A DNA stretch of 18,789 bases from CAWUJT01 sp963922715 (GCA_963922715.1 CAWUJT010000040.1:1-18789); one strand, 5' to 3'. Shown: positions 1 to 8,144, numbered from the stretch's first letter. The notes: a model not told the origin generated them from the letters alone. Program-made: numbers and translations.

Positions 1-317
1 GCGACAAAGGTCTCGACAATCATACGGGACGCCCGCACCGCTGTCTCTGACCGCAATAACGTGGCCGCCATTACAACACCGTGTTCGGTAAAGGCCCAGG
101 GCGGATATTTAAGGCGCCCCGCGTTAAAGGTCGTAATGTGTGATCTTTGGACCTCCCATTCTGCATCGGTCAGTTGAAAGGCATACCCATCGCTGAAGCG
201 GTTTAGATTGCGTTTGACCTGTTGGTTCAGACGCGCTGTTTTTACCTCAAAAAGCGGGGCGATATCGTTGGCGAATGCAACCGCTTGCCCTCTGACATGG
301 TAGATCGGAATGCTCAT
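1..317 (-). CDS. ORF6N-domain protein, N-terminal part (runs off window)
   Basis: The reading frame starts at ATG 317-315 and stays open for about 105 codons to the window edge, so the C-terminus is missing. The translation has the hallmarks of the ORF6N DNA-binding domain found in phage antirepressor-like and KilA-N-related proteins: an early R-L-N-Q-Q-V segment, then R-F-x-D-G-Y-x-F-Q-L-T around residues 43-53, and Y-P-P-W-A-F-T-E-H-G-V-V-M-A-A-T-L-L-R-S near residues 73-92. Such proteins occur on prophages and as solitary chromosomal genes. The likely role is DNA binding; the target is unknown. A GGGAGAG stretch lies about 18 bases before the ATG, which is far for a ribosome site, so the start is not firm. 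The frame was read by hand from the minus strand. It lies beyond the TRAP operon terminator and is probably an independent unit. Confidence 0.8.
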   Translation of the reverse strand, partial: MSIPIYHVRGQAVAFANDIAPLFEVKTARLNQQVKRNLNRFSDGYAFQLTDAEWEVQRSHITTFNAGRLKYPPWAFTEHGVVMAATLLRSETAVRASRMIVETFV

Positions 318-396
318 TTCACATCCATCACTCAACTCTCCCGCGTCTAAGATCACATTTTGCAATCTTTGCGGATGATAAATGTCACTGCAAACC

Positions 397-425
397 GCCG
401 AGCCCAAGAGATACCAAGGCTCGGC
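397..425 (-). terminator. Hairpin after dctP, probable terminator
   Basis: Perfect 8-bp arms GCCGAGCC (397-404) and GGCTCGGC (418-425) with a 13-base loop lie 19 bases past the dctP stop. There is no long T-run after the stem (GGTTTGC follows on the minus strand), so termination efficiency is uncertain. Confidence 0.6.
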
Positions 426-443
426 ATCACTCTGAGGAGCTGT

Positions 444-1517
444 TTAATTCAGCTCATCTTCATAAGCGGCAGCGATCTCCGCCTCAGCCGCGGCCACGGC
501 GTCACGCATCGCAGCCAGAACCTCGGCCCCACCGTCGACGTTTTCAGCAAACCAGGTGTAAACTGGCTCCGCAGCGGCAGCAAAGGCGGCCTTTTGCGCA
601 GGGGTTGGCACGTAAAGATCGCCGCCACCGGCCACAAACTCTTCATAGGCTTGAATTGATTTGCGCTTGGGGGATGCGAAAGTCGCCTGTTGCAGTGCAT
701 AAAATCCATCCACCACGACACGGCGCATGGCGGGGTCCATGGACATGAATTTTTCATTGTTCATAAACCACAACGCCCCCATGTAGGCATGTCCGTCAAG
801 GGTGACATATTGCAAACCCGCATCGGGAAACTTCATGCCCATAATGTCGGTGATGCCGTTCTTGGAGCCTTCCACAACCCCGGTTTGGAACGATGTGAAG
901 AGTTCTGGCCAAGGGATCGGTGTCGGCGAGGCGCCAAGCGCACGCACCAAGACCTGTGGCAGATCGGCAACCACGGTGCGGATTTTCAGACCTTCCAGAT
1001 CACTCGGCTCTGCTAGGCGGCGCTGGGTATTGGCAAAGTTGCGCCAGCCACCGGTGTTGCCGATGGTCATCAACCGAATGGCGCCACCGGAATCTTCCAA
1101 GACCTGATCCTGCATCCAATCAACCAGTGGGCTGTCAGAGGCCAAAACAGCCTCTGCCACGCGATCGTCGGCCATCAGATAAGGCAGATCGAGCACTTGC
1201 ACATAGGGAAAAATCCCCGCGGCCCCCCCCGATGTGGAGATATAGACGTCGATATTGCCGTCGGCCACACCGGCCAAGCATTCTGCCCCGTTGGCGCAAA
1301 GCTGCGTGCCGATAAACAGCTCGACAGTGATCGCACCGTTAGAGGCACTTTCGACGAAATTTTTGAACACAACGAGGCCGTCGTAATCCTCATCATTTTC
1401 GTTTGAGTTCGCAGTGGCGCGAATGGTCATCGCATGCCCATCAGCAAAGGCGGCCGCAGCCCCCATACTGAGCAGACTTGCAACCATCAGCGACTTAATG
1501 GCGGTTCGGAACGTCAT
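444..1517 (-). CDS. dctP: TRAP transporter substrate-binding protein, DctP family
   Basis: Periplasmic solute receptor of a tripartite ATP-independent (TRAP) transporter, 357 residues, a usual length. Residues 1-25 form a signal peptide with a hydrophobic core and an A-F-A end before D26. The family region E-G-L-K-I-R lies at 175-180; the Arg of this motif normally pairs with the ligand carboxylate, which suggests an organic acid substrate. It is followed by P-I-P-W-P-E-L-F-T-S-F-Q-T-G-V-V-E-G at 200-217, also typical of DctP proteins. Two cysteines (74 and 80) could form a disulfide in the periplasm. Translation starts at ATG 1517 after a strong GGGAGGAAAG site in the 24-base gap behind dctM. 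It is the last gene of the dctQ-dctM-dctP operon. The ligand cannot be named from sequence alone. Confidence 0.93.
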   Translation of the reverse strand: MTFRTAIKSLMVASLLSMGAAAAFADGHAMTIRATANSNENDEDYDGLVVFKNFVESASNGAITVELFIGTQLCANGAECLAGVADGNIDVYISTSGGAAGIFPYVQVLDLPYLMADDRVAEAVLASDSPLVDWMQDQVLEDSGGAIRLMTIGNTGGWRNFANTQRRLAEPSDLEGLKIRTVVADLPQVLVRALGASPTPIPWPELFTSFQTGVVEGSKNGITDIMGMKFPDAGLQYVTLDGHAYMGALWFMNNEKFMSMDPAMRRVVVDGFYALQQATFASPKRKSIQAYEEFVAGGGDLYVPTPAQKAAFAAAAEPVYTWFAENVDGGAEVLAAMRDAVAAAEAEIAAAYEDELN

Positions 1518-1541
1518 GGCTTTCCTCCCTTTTTGAGACGT

Positions 1542-2837
1542 TTATGGACTGATGAAACCAGTCACCGTTGGAATCCACAAGGAAATTCCTGGGATATAGG
1601 TGATCAAAAAGATCACAAACACTTCTACAGCCAAAAATGGCAAGATTGCACGCGCAATCGTCTCTACCTTTTCTCCCGACACGCTTGACGCCACAAACAG
1701 CACAAGTCCCATCGGCGGTGTCGCAAGACCGACAGTCAGGTTCACACTCATAATGATGGCGAAGTGCACCGGATGCACACCCAGCTCCACAAAGATGGGC
1801 CCCAGAATTGGCCCAAGAATAATAATGGCAGGGCCTGCATCTAGAAACATCCCCACGATAAAGAGCAGCAGGTTGATCAACAAAAGCAGCAGAAGGGGGT
1901 TTTCTGTCAGGCTTAGGATAAAGGCCGCAAGCTGTTCGGGCGCATGACTGAGGGAGACAACCACCTTGAAGGACACCGCCGCGCCCACCAACAACAACAC
2001 AACCGAGGAGGCAAGCGCCGCGCGCAATAAAACATCGGGCAGATCTTTCCAGGTCATAGAGCGCAGAATGAACAAAGAGACCACAAGCGCATAAGCCACC
2101 GCCACGGCAGAGGCTTCTGTGGGCGTAAAAATGCCGCCCAGGATACCGCCCAAGATAATCACAGGCGTCAGCAAGGGAAAAAAGGCTTTGAGACTGGCTT
2201 GGCCAGCCTCTCCCCAAGTGGCTTTGCGGCGTAAGGGGGGTGACTCTAATCCCTGACGCGCGATGAGATTTGTCACCAGCATCAAGCCCGTTCCCACCAA
2301 AACACCCGGTAAAATCCCCGCCAAGAAAAGCGCAGCCACGCTTTCGCCCATCACATAGGCGTAGATGATCATAATCCCCGAAGGCGGAATGATGGGTCCG
2401 ATGACCGAAGAGGCCGCCGTTACCGCCGCCGCGAATTTACGGCTATAGCCTTCTTTTTCCATGGCAGGGATCAGCATGGAGCCCAGCGCAGATGTGTCGG
2501 CCACCGCACTGCCCGAAAGGCCCGCAAACAGCATGGAGGTGAAGATATTGACCTGGGCAAGACCCGCGCGAAAATGTCCGACCATAGCTTGCGAGAACTC
2601 GACCAGGCGCAGTGTGATACCCCCGCGGTTCATCATCTCGCCGGCCAGCATGAAAAACGGGATGGCCATCAGCGGAAAGCTGTCCATGCCGTTATAGAGG
2701 TTGCGATACAGCAGTGTGATCTCGCGGGTTTGCCCATCCATCCACAACAAAATGCCTGGGGCGGCCAAAAGCCCAAAGAACACCGGTAAACCGATCATCA
2801 AAAACAACAAGAAGAGCGGCAGAAACCAAATCAACAT
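1542..2837 (-). CDS. dctM: TRAP transporter large permease, DctM family
   Basis: Large membrane subunit that carries out sodium-coupled import with DctQ and DctP. It has 431 residues, nearly all in hydrophobic segments (about 11-12 helices), as in the DctM family. Family-like stretches are P-G-I-L-L-W near residue 28, F-A-G-L-S-G-S-A-V-A-D-T-S-A-L-G-S near 104-120, I-G-P-I-I-P-P-S near 145-153, G-G-I-F-T-P-T-E-A-S-A-V-A near 234-246, and N-L-T-V-G-L-A-T-P-P-M-G near 364-376. The start ATG lies one base after the dctQ stop (GAG TGA G ATG), so translation is probably coupled. The frame is intact throughout. Confidence 0.95.
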   Translation of the reverse strand: MLIWFLPLFLLFLMIGLPVFFGLLAAPGILLWMDGQTREITLLYRNLYNGMDSFPLMAIPFFMLAGEMMNRGGITLRLVEFSQAMVGHFRAGLAQVNIFTSMLFAGLSGSAVADTSALGSMLIPAMEKEGYSRKFAAAVTAASSVIGPIIPPSGIMIIYAYVMGESVAALFLAGILPGVLVGTGLMLVTNLIARQGLESPPLRRKATWGEAGQASLKAFFPLLTPVIILGGILGGIFTPTEASAVAVAYALVVSLFILRSMTWKDLPDVLLRAALASSVVLLLVGAAVSFKVVVSLSHAPEQLAAFILSLTENPLLLLLLINLLLFIVGMFLDAGPAIIILGPILGPIFVELGVHPVHFAIIMSVNLTVGLATPPMGLVLFVASSVSGEKVETIARAILPFLAVEVFVIFLITYIPGISLWIPTVTGFISP

Positions 2838-2838
2838 C

Positions 2839-3459
2839 TCACTCGGCCCCCACGATATCTGTCTGGGGGATATCTGGCAGCGCGTCGCCTTTGCCCGCGA
2901 TGATGATGATTTCGCGCAAGATCAACTCAACACACATCAACACCATCATCACAGCGCCCACAAGAAGGGAGGCCATCATCTGATTGCGGGGCATTTTCTG
3001 CCACCCCCAATCAATGGCAATCCAAGGGAAACCATCGGCAAACTCAACAGTGAACAGCGTCATCAGGCTGGCGGTTTTGAAGCTGCCCGAGAACCCGGTC
3101 ACTTCAGACCAGCCGATGTCAACGGCCACACTCAAAACAACCAGCGCAAGCAACAACAGCAGCAGCCAGAGAACGCTGGCCATGGCCTTTGGAAGCGCCT
3201 CCCGCAGCATGTCAATCGCGACAAATCCGCCCCGACGAAACGCCGTAGGCGCCACAACTGCGGCCATCCAAAGCATTAGAAACCGGGCCGCCTCTTCCGT
3301 CCACGAAAGCGGATTTCCAATAACATAGCGAAAGCAGACCTGAACAAGAATGGCCAGAACCATCAAAGCCATCGCAGCGATAGCAACTCTTTGCCCGACA
3401 ACATTTATACGGGTATTGAACATCGCAAGCACATGGCTTGCACCAAGTATAAACTGCAA
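2839..3459 (-). CDS. dctQ: TRAP transporter small permease, DctQ family
   Basis: Small membrane subunit that forms a complex with DctM. It has about 206 residues with four predicted helices. The DctQ signature C-F-R-Y-V-I-G-N-P-L-S-W-T-E-E-A-A-R-F lies after the first helix, with the usual N-x(3)-W-x-E-E spacing. The open frame extends to an ATG at 3486, but that ATG has no ribosome site. A TTG at 3459 lies six bases after GGGAGGG, the best Shine-Dalgarno match here, so TTG is chosen as start; the GGGAGGG would otherwise encode residues Q-G-G. An internal ATG at residue 13 has no such site. It is the first gene of the operon; dyads at 3531-3571 lie upstream. Family assignment is firm, the exact start less so. 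Confidence 0.9.
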   Translation of the reverse strand: MQFILGASHVLAMFNTRINVVGQRVAIAAMALMVLAILVQVCFRYVIGNPLSWTEEAARFLMLWMAAVVAPTAFRRGGFVAIDMLREALPKAMASVLWLLLLLLALVVLSVAVDIGWSEVTGFSGSFKTASLMTLFTVEFADGFPWIAIDWGWQKMPRNQMMASLLVGAVMMVLMCVELILREIIIIAGKGDALPDIPQTDIVGAE

Positions 3460-3530
3460 GATTGGCCCTCCCTGCCTTCTGTGCATACACTATCAGCAAA
3501 CAGAAACAGGCCAGGGTCAAGAGATATTTT

Positions 3531-3571
3531 AATGCCGGGCAGCCCGTGCCGGCATTTATAAATGACGTCAT
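3531..3571. promoter_or_regulatory. Three adjacent dyads upstream of dctQ
   Basis: AATGCCGG (3531-3538) and CCGGCATT (3549-3556) are perfect 8-bp arms around a 10-base centre. Next to them lie the palindromes ATTTATAAAT (3554-3563) and ATGACGTCAT (3562-3571). They fill the gap between the carboxypeptidase stop (3612) and the dctQ start (3459). The first could end the carboxypeptidase transcript, though no T-run follows on the minus strand. The other two look like operator sites for a TRAP operon regulator. The role is inferred; the symmetry is directly visible. Confidence 0.45.
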
Positions 3572-3611
3572 ATACGGATGGCAGCAGACTTCCCAAGGTA
3601 ATTAAGGTGTC

Positions 3612-4952
3612 TTAAGAGCCCACGACATCACACTGGACTTGTCGCGCAACCAGCCGGGTACAGGCCCGCATTGCATCAGTGCGGCTTAATCCAACGAATA
3701 CGGGTTGAAAGCCCTGCGATGTTTGACTTATGTGTCGCAGTGCGTTATCAAGCGCGTCAAATTCTTGTAAAGCTGTGCGCAACAGCAATCGCTCTGCTGC
3801 CAGGCGACTTTGTTGTAACTCCAATTCAATCGCATATTCATAGGTCTCTGCCCAGTCCCGGCTGACAGGTGTCGGGACACGCGCCTCTTCGTCGTGTTCA
3901 TCGCGCGAAATAGGAATAATCGATGTGCTGACAGCTGTGTTTAGCGCAGACACTGAAGAACCGCGTGTCGTCAAAACTTCGGTGTTTGGTTCTGTTTGTG
4001 GCGGACTTTCAACCTCTGCCAGCTGTTGAACATCCAAATTGGGACGCCGCACTGGCCGCGCCGACCGCGACACAACCGTCACACCGCGCCCTACACCCAC
4101 TGTCTGATACGTGGGCAAACCCGGCGGACGAAAAGCGACACGCGTTGGCGCACGCGCAAAACCCATGTCCAAAAGCTCCACGATACGGGCATTGCGGGTT
4201 GTAGTGGACCGTCCCCCAAAGACCGTTGCGATAATTCGTTCTGAGCCACGCTCGGCGGAGGCAACCAAATTGAACCCGGCCGCACGTGTGTAGCCGGTCT
4301 TAATCCCATCTGCGCCGGGGTAGGCATCCAGCAAACGTGTGTTGGTATTGCGTACAGTTTTTGTGCCTGCGCTGGTGCTGCGGCGAGAAAAAAGATTATA
4401 GTATTGAGGATAGTCATAAAGCATATGACGCCCCATGATCGTCATATCGCGTGCTGTGCTCAGATGGCCCTCTGCCGTTAGGCCATGGGCGTTTTTAAAT
4501 GTGGTGTTGCGCATCCCAAGGGCGCGGGCTGTTCGGTTCATGCGCTGAATAAACGCGGCTTCCGATCCTCCGATGGCTTCCGCAATCGCGGTGGCGGCAT
4601 CGTTGGCCGATTTCACGGCTGACGCGCGAATGAGATATCGCAACCTGATGCGTTGCCCGGCACGCAGCCCCAAGCGTGACGGTGGTTCAGAGGCCGCATT
4701 GGCGGAAATACTCACTAGTGTATCGAGTGTGATTTCGCCAAGTCTTACAGCCTCAAACGCGATGTAGAGCGTCATCATCTTTGTCAAAGAGGCCGGGTGA
4801 AGGCGCGTATTCGCATTACGCGCATGCAACACTTCACCGGTTCTGGCGTCCATGACCATAGCAGCATAGGGGGCTGTGTACCCTGGTAAGCTGCCAAGAT
4901 TTATACAAATGACAGCTGCCAGAAACGCCGTTTTCAAACGGGTGATTATCAC
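3612..4952 (-). CDS. D-alanyl-D-alanine carboxypeptidase (peptidase S11)
   Basis: Penicillin-binding protein that removes the terminal D-alanine from peptidoglycan stem peptides in the periplasm. All three active-site motifs are present: S-x-x-K as S55-L-T-K58, S-x-N as S115-A-N117, and K-T-G at 218-220. Residues 1-26 are a signal peptide. The catalytic part ends near 290; the last 150 residues are low in similarity to anything I recognise, except that residues 414-446 (F-V-G-L-S-R-T-D-A-M-R-A-C-T-R-L and a final C-D-V-V) look like the end of a SPOR-type repeat. At 446 residues it is longer than short PBP5-type enzymes. The start is GTG at 4952 after GAGAGAG; the frame has no ATG nearby. It has the same direction as the TRAP operon but is separated by 150 bases, and it is divergent from hemF. 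Confidence 0.93.
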   Translation of the reverse strand: MIITRLKTAFLAAVICINLGSLPGYTAPYAAMVMDARTGEVLHARNANTRLHPASLTKMMTLYIAFEAVRLGEITLDTLVSISANAASEPPSRLGLRAGQRIRLRYLIRASAVKSANDAATAIAEAIGGSEAAFIQRMNRTARALGMRNTTFKNAHGLTAEGHLSTARDMTIMGRHMLYDYPQYYNLFSRRSTSAGTKTVRNTNTRLLDAYPGADGIKTGYTRAAGFNLVASAERGSERIIATVFGGRSTTTRNARIVELLDMGFARAPTRVAFRPPGLPTYQTVGVGRGVTVVSRSARPVRRPNLDVQQLAEVESPPQTEPNTEVLTTRGSSVSALNTAVSTSIIPISRDEHDEEARVPTPVSRDWAETYEYAIELELQQSRLAAERLLLRTALQEFDALDNALRHISQTSQGFQPVFVGLSRTDAMRACTRLVARQVQCDVVGS

Positions 4953-5131
4953 GTTACTCTCTCTGCCTCATTACCGATTTTTTATTCGGCTTTTTTTCTT
5001 ATTTTATATATTAATTTGGCAGATTTCCATGAAAAAGCGCGTTGCCACAAAATTACCTTATTTGATAGGCTAAACCTGGCGATTAACATAGTATAAAGCA
5101 TAAAATGCTTGCGGCTTAAGAAGGGGCAGAT

Positions 5132-6025
5132 GTGGTCGAGGTGATGGATGAGAATAAGCAAAAGGCAAGCGCGTGGTTTCAAACGCTGCGCAATGATGTC
5201 GTCGCCGCTTTTGAAAAGCTCGAAGTGACGCAAACAACAGGACCGTTTTCACATCTCCCCCCCGGCCGATTTGAGGTGACCACAACAAAACGCGCTTCAG
5301 AGGATGGCATGGATGCGGGTGGTGGGCTGATGAGTGTCATGCGCGGAGGCCGCCTTTTTGAAAAAGTGGGGGTCAATATCTCCACGGTCTACGGTCGGCT
5401 TGCCCCCCGTGCCCAAGCGGCGATGGCCGCGCGCAAAGACATCCCCGGCCTGAAAGAGGATCCGCGCTTTTGGGCATCGGGCATTTCTCTTGTCGCGCAC
5501 ATGCGCTCTCCACGCACACCTGCGGTGCATATGAACACGCGGATGTTTTGGACGCCTGGGGCTTGGTGGTTTGGCGGCGGCTCGGATCTGAACCCCTGCA
5601 TTGAAATCCCCGAAGACACTGCTGAGTTTCATGCCGTCTTGAAAGAATACTGCGACCGCCACAACCCCACCTATTATCCTCGGTTCAAAGCCTGGGCGGA
5701 TGAGTATTTCTTTGTCCCGCACAGAGGCCGCGCCCGGGGCGTTGGCGGGATTTTTTACGATGATCTCAATACAGGTGCGTGGGAGCGCGATTTTGCCTTC
5801 ACCCAAGATGTGGGACGCGCCTTTTTACCTGCGTTTCTTAAAGTGACAGAACGCAGGCGGAATGAATCCTGGAGCCCGGAAGACAAAGAGGCCCAGCTTG
5901 TGCATCGTGGCCTCTATGCAGAGTATAACCTTGTTTATGATCGTGGCACGAAGTTTGGGCTTGAGACAGGCCATAACGCCGATGCTGTGTTGATGTCCTT
6001 GCCCCCCGAGGCAAAGTGGCCCTAG
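5132..6025 (+). CDS. hemF: Oxygen-dependent coproporphyrinogen-III oxidase
   Basis: Converts coproporphyrinogen III to protoporphyrinogen IX by two oxidative decarboxylations that use O2, in the cytoplasm. It has 297 residues, a normal bacterial length. The HemF landmarks are present: E-K-V-G-V-N at 77-82, G-G-G-S-D-L-N-P at 148-155, conserved histidines H123, H133, H177 and H197, and D-E-Y-F-F-V-P-H-R-G-R-x-R-G-x-G-G-I-F-Y-D-D at 190-211, then F-G-L-E-T-G near 275-280 and S-L-P-P near the end. GTG 5132 is taken as start because AAGGGG lies six bases before it; ATG 5144 is the alternative but has no well-spaced site. Its stop shares the CTAG tetramer with the stop of lpsB on the other strand. 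Confidence 0.96.
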   Translation: MVEVMDENKQKASAWFQTLRNDVVAAFEKLEVTQTTGPFSHLPPGRFEVTTTKRASEDGMDAGGGLMSVMRGGRLFEKVGVNISTVYGRLAPRAQAAMAARKDIPGLKEDPRFWASGISLVAHMRSPRTPAVHMNTRMFWTPGAWWFGGGSDLNPCIEIPEDTAEFHAVLKEYCDRHNPTYYPRFKAWADEYFFVPHRGRARGVGGIFYDDLNTGAWERDFAFTQDVGRAFLPAFLKVTERRRNESWSPEDKEAQLVHRGLYAEYNLVYDRGTKFGLETGHNADAVLMSLPPEAKWP

Positions 6026-7083
6026 GACCTGGCAAACAGTTCTTTATACAGTGCGTTCAAGGCATCAGCCTCACGCGTGAGCGCAAACCGCTCTACGGTA
6101 TGGTTGCGCGCGGCAACCCCGAATGTACGTAACGCCTCGGGCGCCTTGAGCATCGCGCGCGCCGCGTCTGTGAGCGCGTCGATATCCTCGGTGTCCACGA
6201 TCCGCCCCGTTTGGCCGTCGATCACCATCTCCTCAAACGCGCCTGCGCGCGTGGCAACAACCGGCACGCCGCAAGACATCGCCTCTAGCGGGGTGAGCCC
6301 AAATCCTTCCCAGCGTTGCGGAGCAATGTAAAGATCGATGGCTTGAAACCAGGGGGCAATGGAAAACCCCTTATGCTCGGGCAGGATCAGGAGCCGATCT
6401 GAAAGCTGCGCTTGCGCGATCTGTCGCCGCAAGTCTGCCACAAAACCTTCGTGCGCCTTTGTCACCCCGCCCATGATCACGCCTTGCAAAGTGGGAAAAT
6501 CCGGCAACAGGCGTAGCATCGCCTCAACAAAGAGATCAGTACCCTTTTGTGGTCGAATTCGACCAAAGCAGCCGACGATCACGGCCTCAGGATCGAGCCG
6601 CAGCTCGTGACGCAAAGCCGTGCGATCTTCGGCGGGGCAAAACGTCTCGGTATCAATCCCATGGGGGATCACGGTGGCTGGGCGCTCCAGAAAAACTGCA
6701 GATTTCTGGGATGTGGCCACAACTGCATCCATCCGCCGAAGCAGCCAGCGCGTATAGGCGGTATGGTGGCGCTGTGCCGCCGACGTGAACAGCAGCACGA
6801 GCTTTTTACCCAGCAGATATTTTAAGATCACACCCAAAAGCATCTCGGTATTGCGGCGGGCATGCCAGATGCGCGGCCCCGACGGACCACGGCGCGGCAT
6901 CATCAGCAGGCTTTCCAAAGACACCTGTGGCAACCCTTCAGGCAGGCGCGGCCCCAGTGCGGCAATCGCGATGGTTTGGGCTTGTAGCGGCACCAGGCGC
7001 ACGACGGTGGAGGTCACCCCTGACATCCGCCGCTTCAGGTTAGGGGCAAGCACATCCACCTGGACAGGATTAATTTTGGGCAT
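6022..7083 (-). CDS. lpsB: GT4-family glycosyltransferase, LpsB-like (LPS core)
   Basis: Retaining glycosyltransferase of the GT-B fold, 353 residues. The C-terminal half shows G-C-F-G-R-I-R-P-Q-K-G-T-D at 171-183 and the E-x7-E motif E259-G-F-G-L-T-P-L-E267 followed by C-G-V-P-V-V-A-T, the nucleotide-sugar site. The N-terminal half closely resembles rhizobial LpsB, which adds a mannose to the lipopolysaccharide core: V-D-V-L-A-P-N-L-K-R-R-M-S-G-V-T-S-T near 9-26, I-W-H-A-R-R-N-T-E-M at 72-81 and F-T-S-A-A-Q-R-H-H-T at 99-108. This resemblance is from memory, so the exact sugar is inferred. It starts three bases after the hemE stop and is almost certainly translated from the hemE mRNA. It is convergent with hemF. 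Confidence 0.88.
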   Translation of the reverse strand: MPKINPVQVDVLAPNLKRRMSGVTSTVVRLVPLQAQTIAIAALGPRLPEGLPQVSLESLLMMPRRGPSGPRIWHARRNTEMLLGVILKYLLGKKLVLLFTSAAQRHHTAYTRWLLRRMDAVVATSQKSAVFLERPATVIPHGIDTETFCPAEDRTALRHELRLDPEAVIVGCFGRIRPQKGTDLFVEAMLRLLPDFPTLQGVIMGGVTKAHEGFVADLRRQIAQAQLSDRLLILPEHKGFSIAPWFQAIDLYIAPQRWEGFGLTPLEAMSCGVPVVATRAGAFEEMVIDGQTGRIVDTEDIDALTDAARAMLKAPEALRTFGVAARNHTVERFALTREADALNALYKELFARS

Positions 7084-7086
7084 AGG

Positions 7087-8121
7087 CTAGGATCCTGCGC
7101 GCAATGTCTCGATCATCAGTGCCACATTCTCAGGCTTGGCATCTGGGGTGATTCCGTGCCCCAAATTGAAAATGTGCGACCCGGCAGAGAAGGCCTGTTT
7201 AATATGCTGGACCGCGTCGATCAAATCTTGCCCGCCTGTCACCATATGTGAAGGCGCAAGATTGCCCTGCACACAGCCATCTTTCTGGACATGCTCTGCT
7301 GCCCACTCAGGACGAACGGAATTGTCAAGCGCCACACAATCCGCCCCGGTTTTTTGGGCAAAGCCAAGATACCCTTCTCCGGCTTGCCGTGGGAACGCAA
7401 TCACAGGGATATCTGGGTATTTGTTTTTCAAGGCCGCGATGATGTGACGTGTTGGCTCAACGGCATAGCGTGTGAAAGCCTCCCCTGAAAGCGATCCCGC
7501 CCAACTGTCAAAGATCTTAACAACCTCAGCACCCGCTTCGATTTGAGCGCTTAAATAAGTGATGGTTGACAGAGTGAGCCGCTCCATCAGATCTTCGAAC
7601 AGTGTTTTGTTGTCTCTCATAAACGCATGTGCCGGCGCTTGGTCAGGGGTTCCACGCCCCGCAATCATATAAGTTGCGACAGTCCAAGGCGCGCCAGCAA
7701 AACCAATCAGCGCCGTCTCACGCGGCAATTCACGCGACAAAATGCGCACTGTTTCATATACGGGGGCGAGATGCGCGTGAATGTCATCAGGCCCTTTGAG
7801 CCTTGCGAAATCTGCACGCGATGTGATCGTTGAAAGGCGCGGACCTTCGCCAGTGACAAACCACAAGTCCGCGCCCAGCGCATCTGGCACAAGAAGAATA
7901 TCAGCAAATAAAATCGCCGCATCAAAACCAAACCGGCGAATGGGTTGCAAAGTGACTTCCGCGGCCAATTCAGAGGTGTAACACAAGGATAGAAAATCGC
8001 CCGCCTGTGCACGCGTTGCGCGATATTCTGGTAAATAACGCCCGGCTTGACGCATCATCCAAATGGGAGGTGTCGGGAGAATTTCACCCTTGAGACTGCG
8101 AAGAAGGCGTTTGTTCGACAT
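7087..8121 (-). CDS. hemE: Uroporphyrinogen decarboxylase
   Basis: Decarboxylates the four acetate side chains of uroporphyrinogen III to give coproporphyrinogen III in the cytoplasm. It has 344 residues, the usual length. The N-terminal signature P-I-W-M-M-R-Q-A-G-R-Y-L-P-E-Y-R lies at 19-34, with the substrate-binding R24 and R28. The catalytic Asp is D74 in I-L-F-A-D. Further conserved stretches are F-A-G-A-P-W-T-V-A-T-Y-M near 155-170, K-I-F-D-S-W-A-G near 200 and N-L-G-H-G-I near the end. It starts at ATG 8121 after AAAGG. It is divergent from hemC across 75 bases and leads an operon with lpsB. Confidence 0.97.
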   Translation of the reverse strand: MSNKRLLRSLKGEILPTPPIWMMRQAGRYLPEYRATRAQAGDFLSLCYTSELAAEVTLQPIRRFGFDAAILFADILLVPDALGADLWFVTGEGPRLSTITSRADFARLKGPDDIHAHLAPVYETVRILSRELPRETALIGFAGAPWTVATYMIAGRGTPDQAPAHAFMRDNKTLFEDLMERLTLSTITYLSAQIEAGAEVVKIFDSWAGSLSGEAFTRYAVEPTRHIIAALKNKYPDIPVIAFPRQAGEGYLGFAQKTGADCVALDNSVRPEWAAEHVQKDGCVQGNLAPSHMVTGGQDLIDAVQHIKQAFSAGSHIFNLGHGITPDAKPENVALMIETLRAGS

Positions 8122-8144
8122 ATTTTGGCCTTTAGCTCTGGACT

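Noticed and set aside
1223..1230. Run of eight C in dctP as a possible phase-variation tract
   Set aside because: The frame is intact, the run encodes ordinary Gly/Ala codons and eight bases is a modest length; nothing else suggests phase variation.
1495..2217. Long open frame of 240 codons on the minus strand inside dctM
   Set aside because: It is an alternative-frame shadow of the clearly coding dctM gene, with cysteine- and arginine-rich nonsense composition.
3603..3616. TTAA-N6-TTAA near the carboxypeptidase stop, similar to a CtrA box
   Set aside because: The spacing is six, not seven, and it overlaps the 3' end of a coding region, so it does not fit the consensus or a promoter position.
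4975..5000. CCGA...TCGG stem followed by T-run, resembling a plus-strand terminator
   Set aside because: The stem is only four base pairs and there is no plus-strand gene upstream to terminate; it lies in the leader of a divergent gene.
5029..5073. 14-codon ORF (M-K-K-R-V...) upstream of hemF
   Set aside because: It has no convincing ribosome site, is very short and lies in AT-rich promoter sequence.
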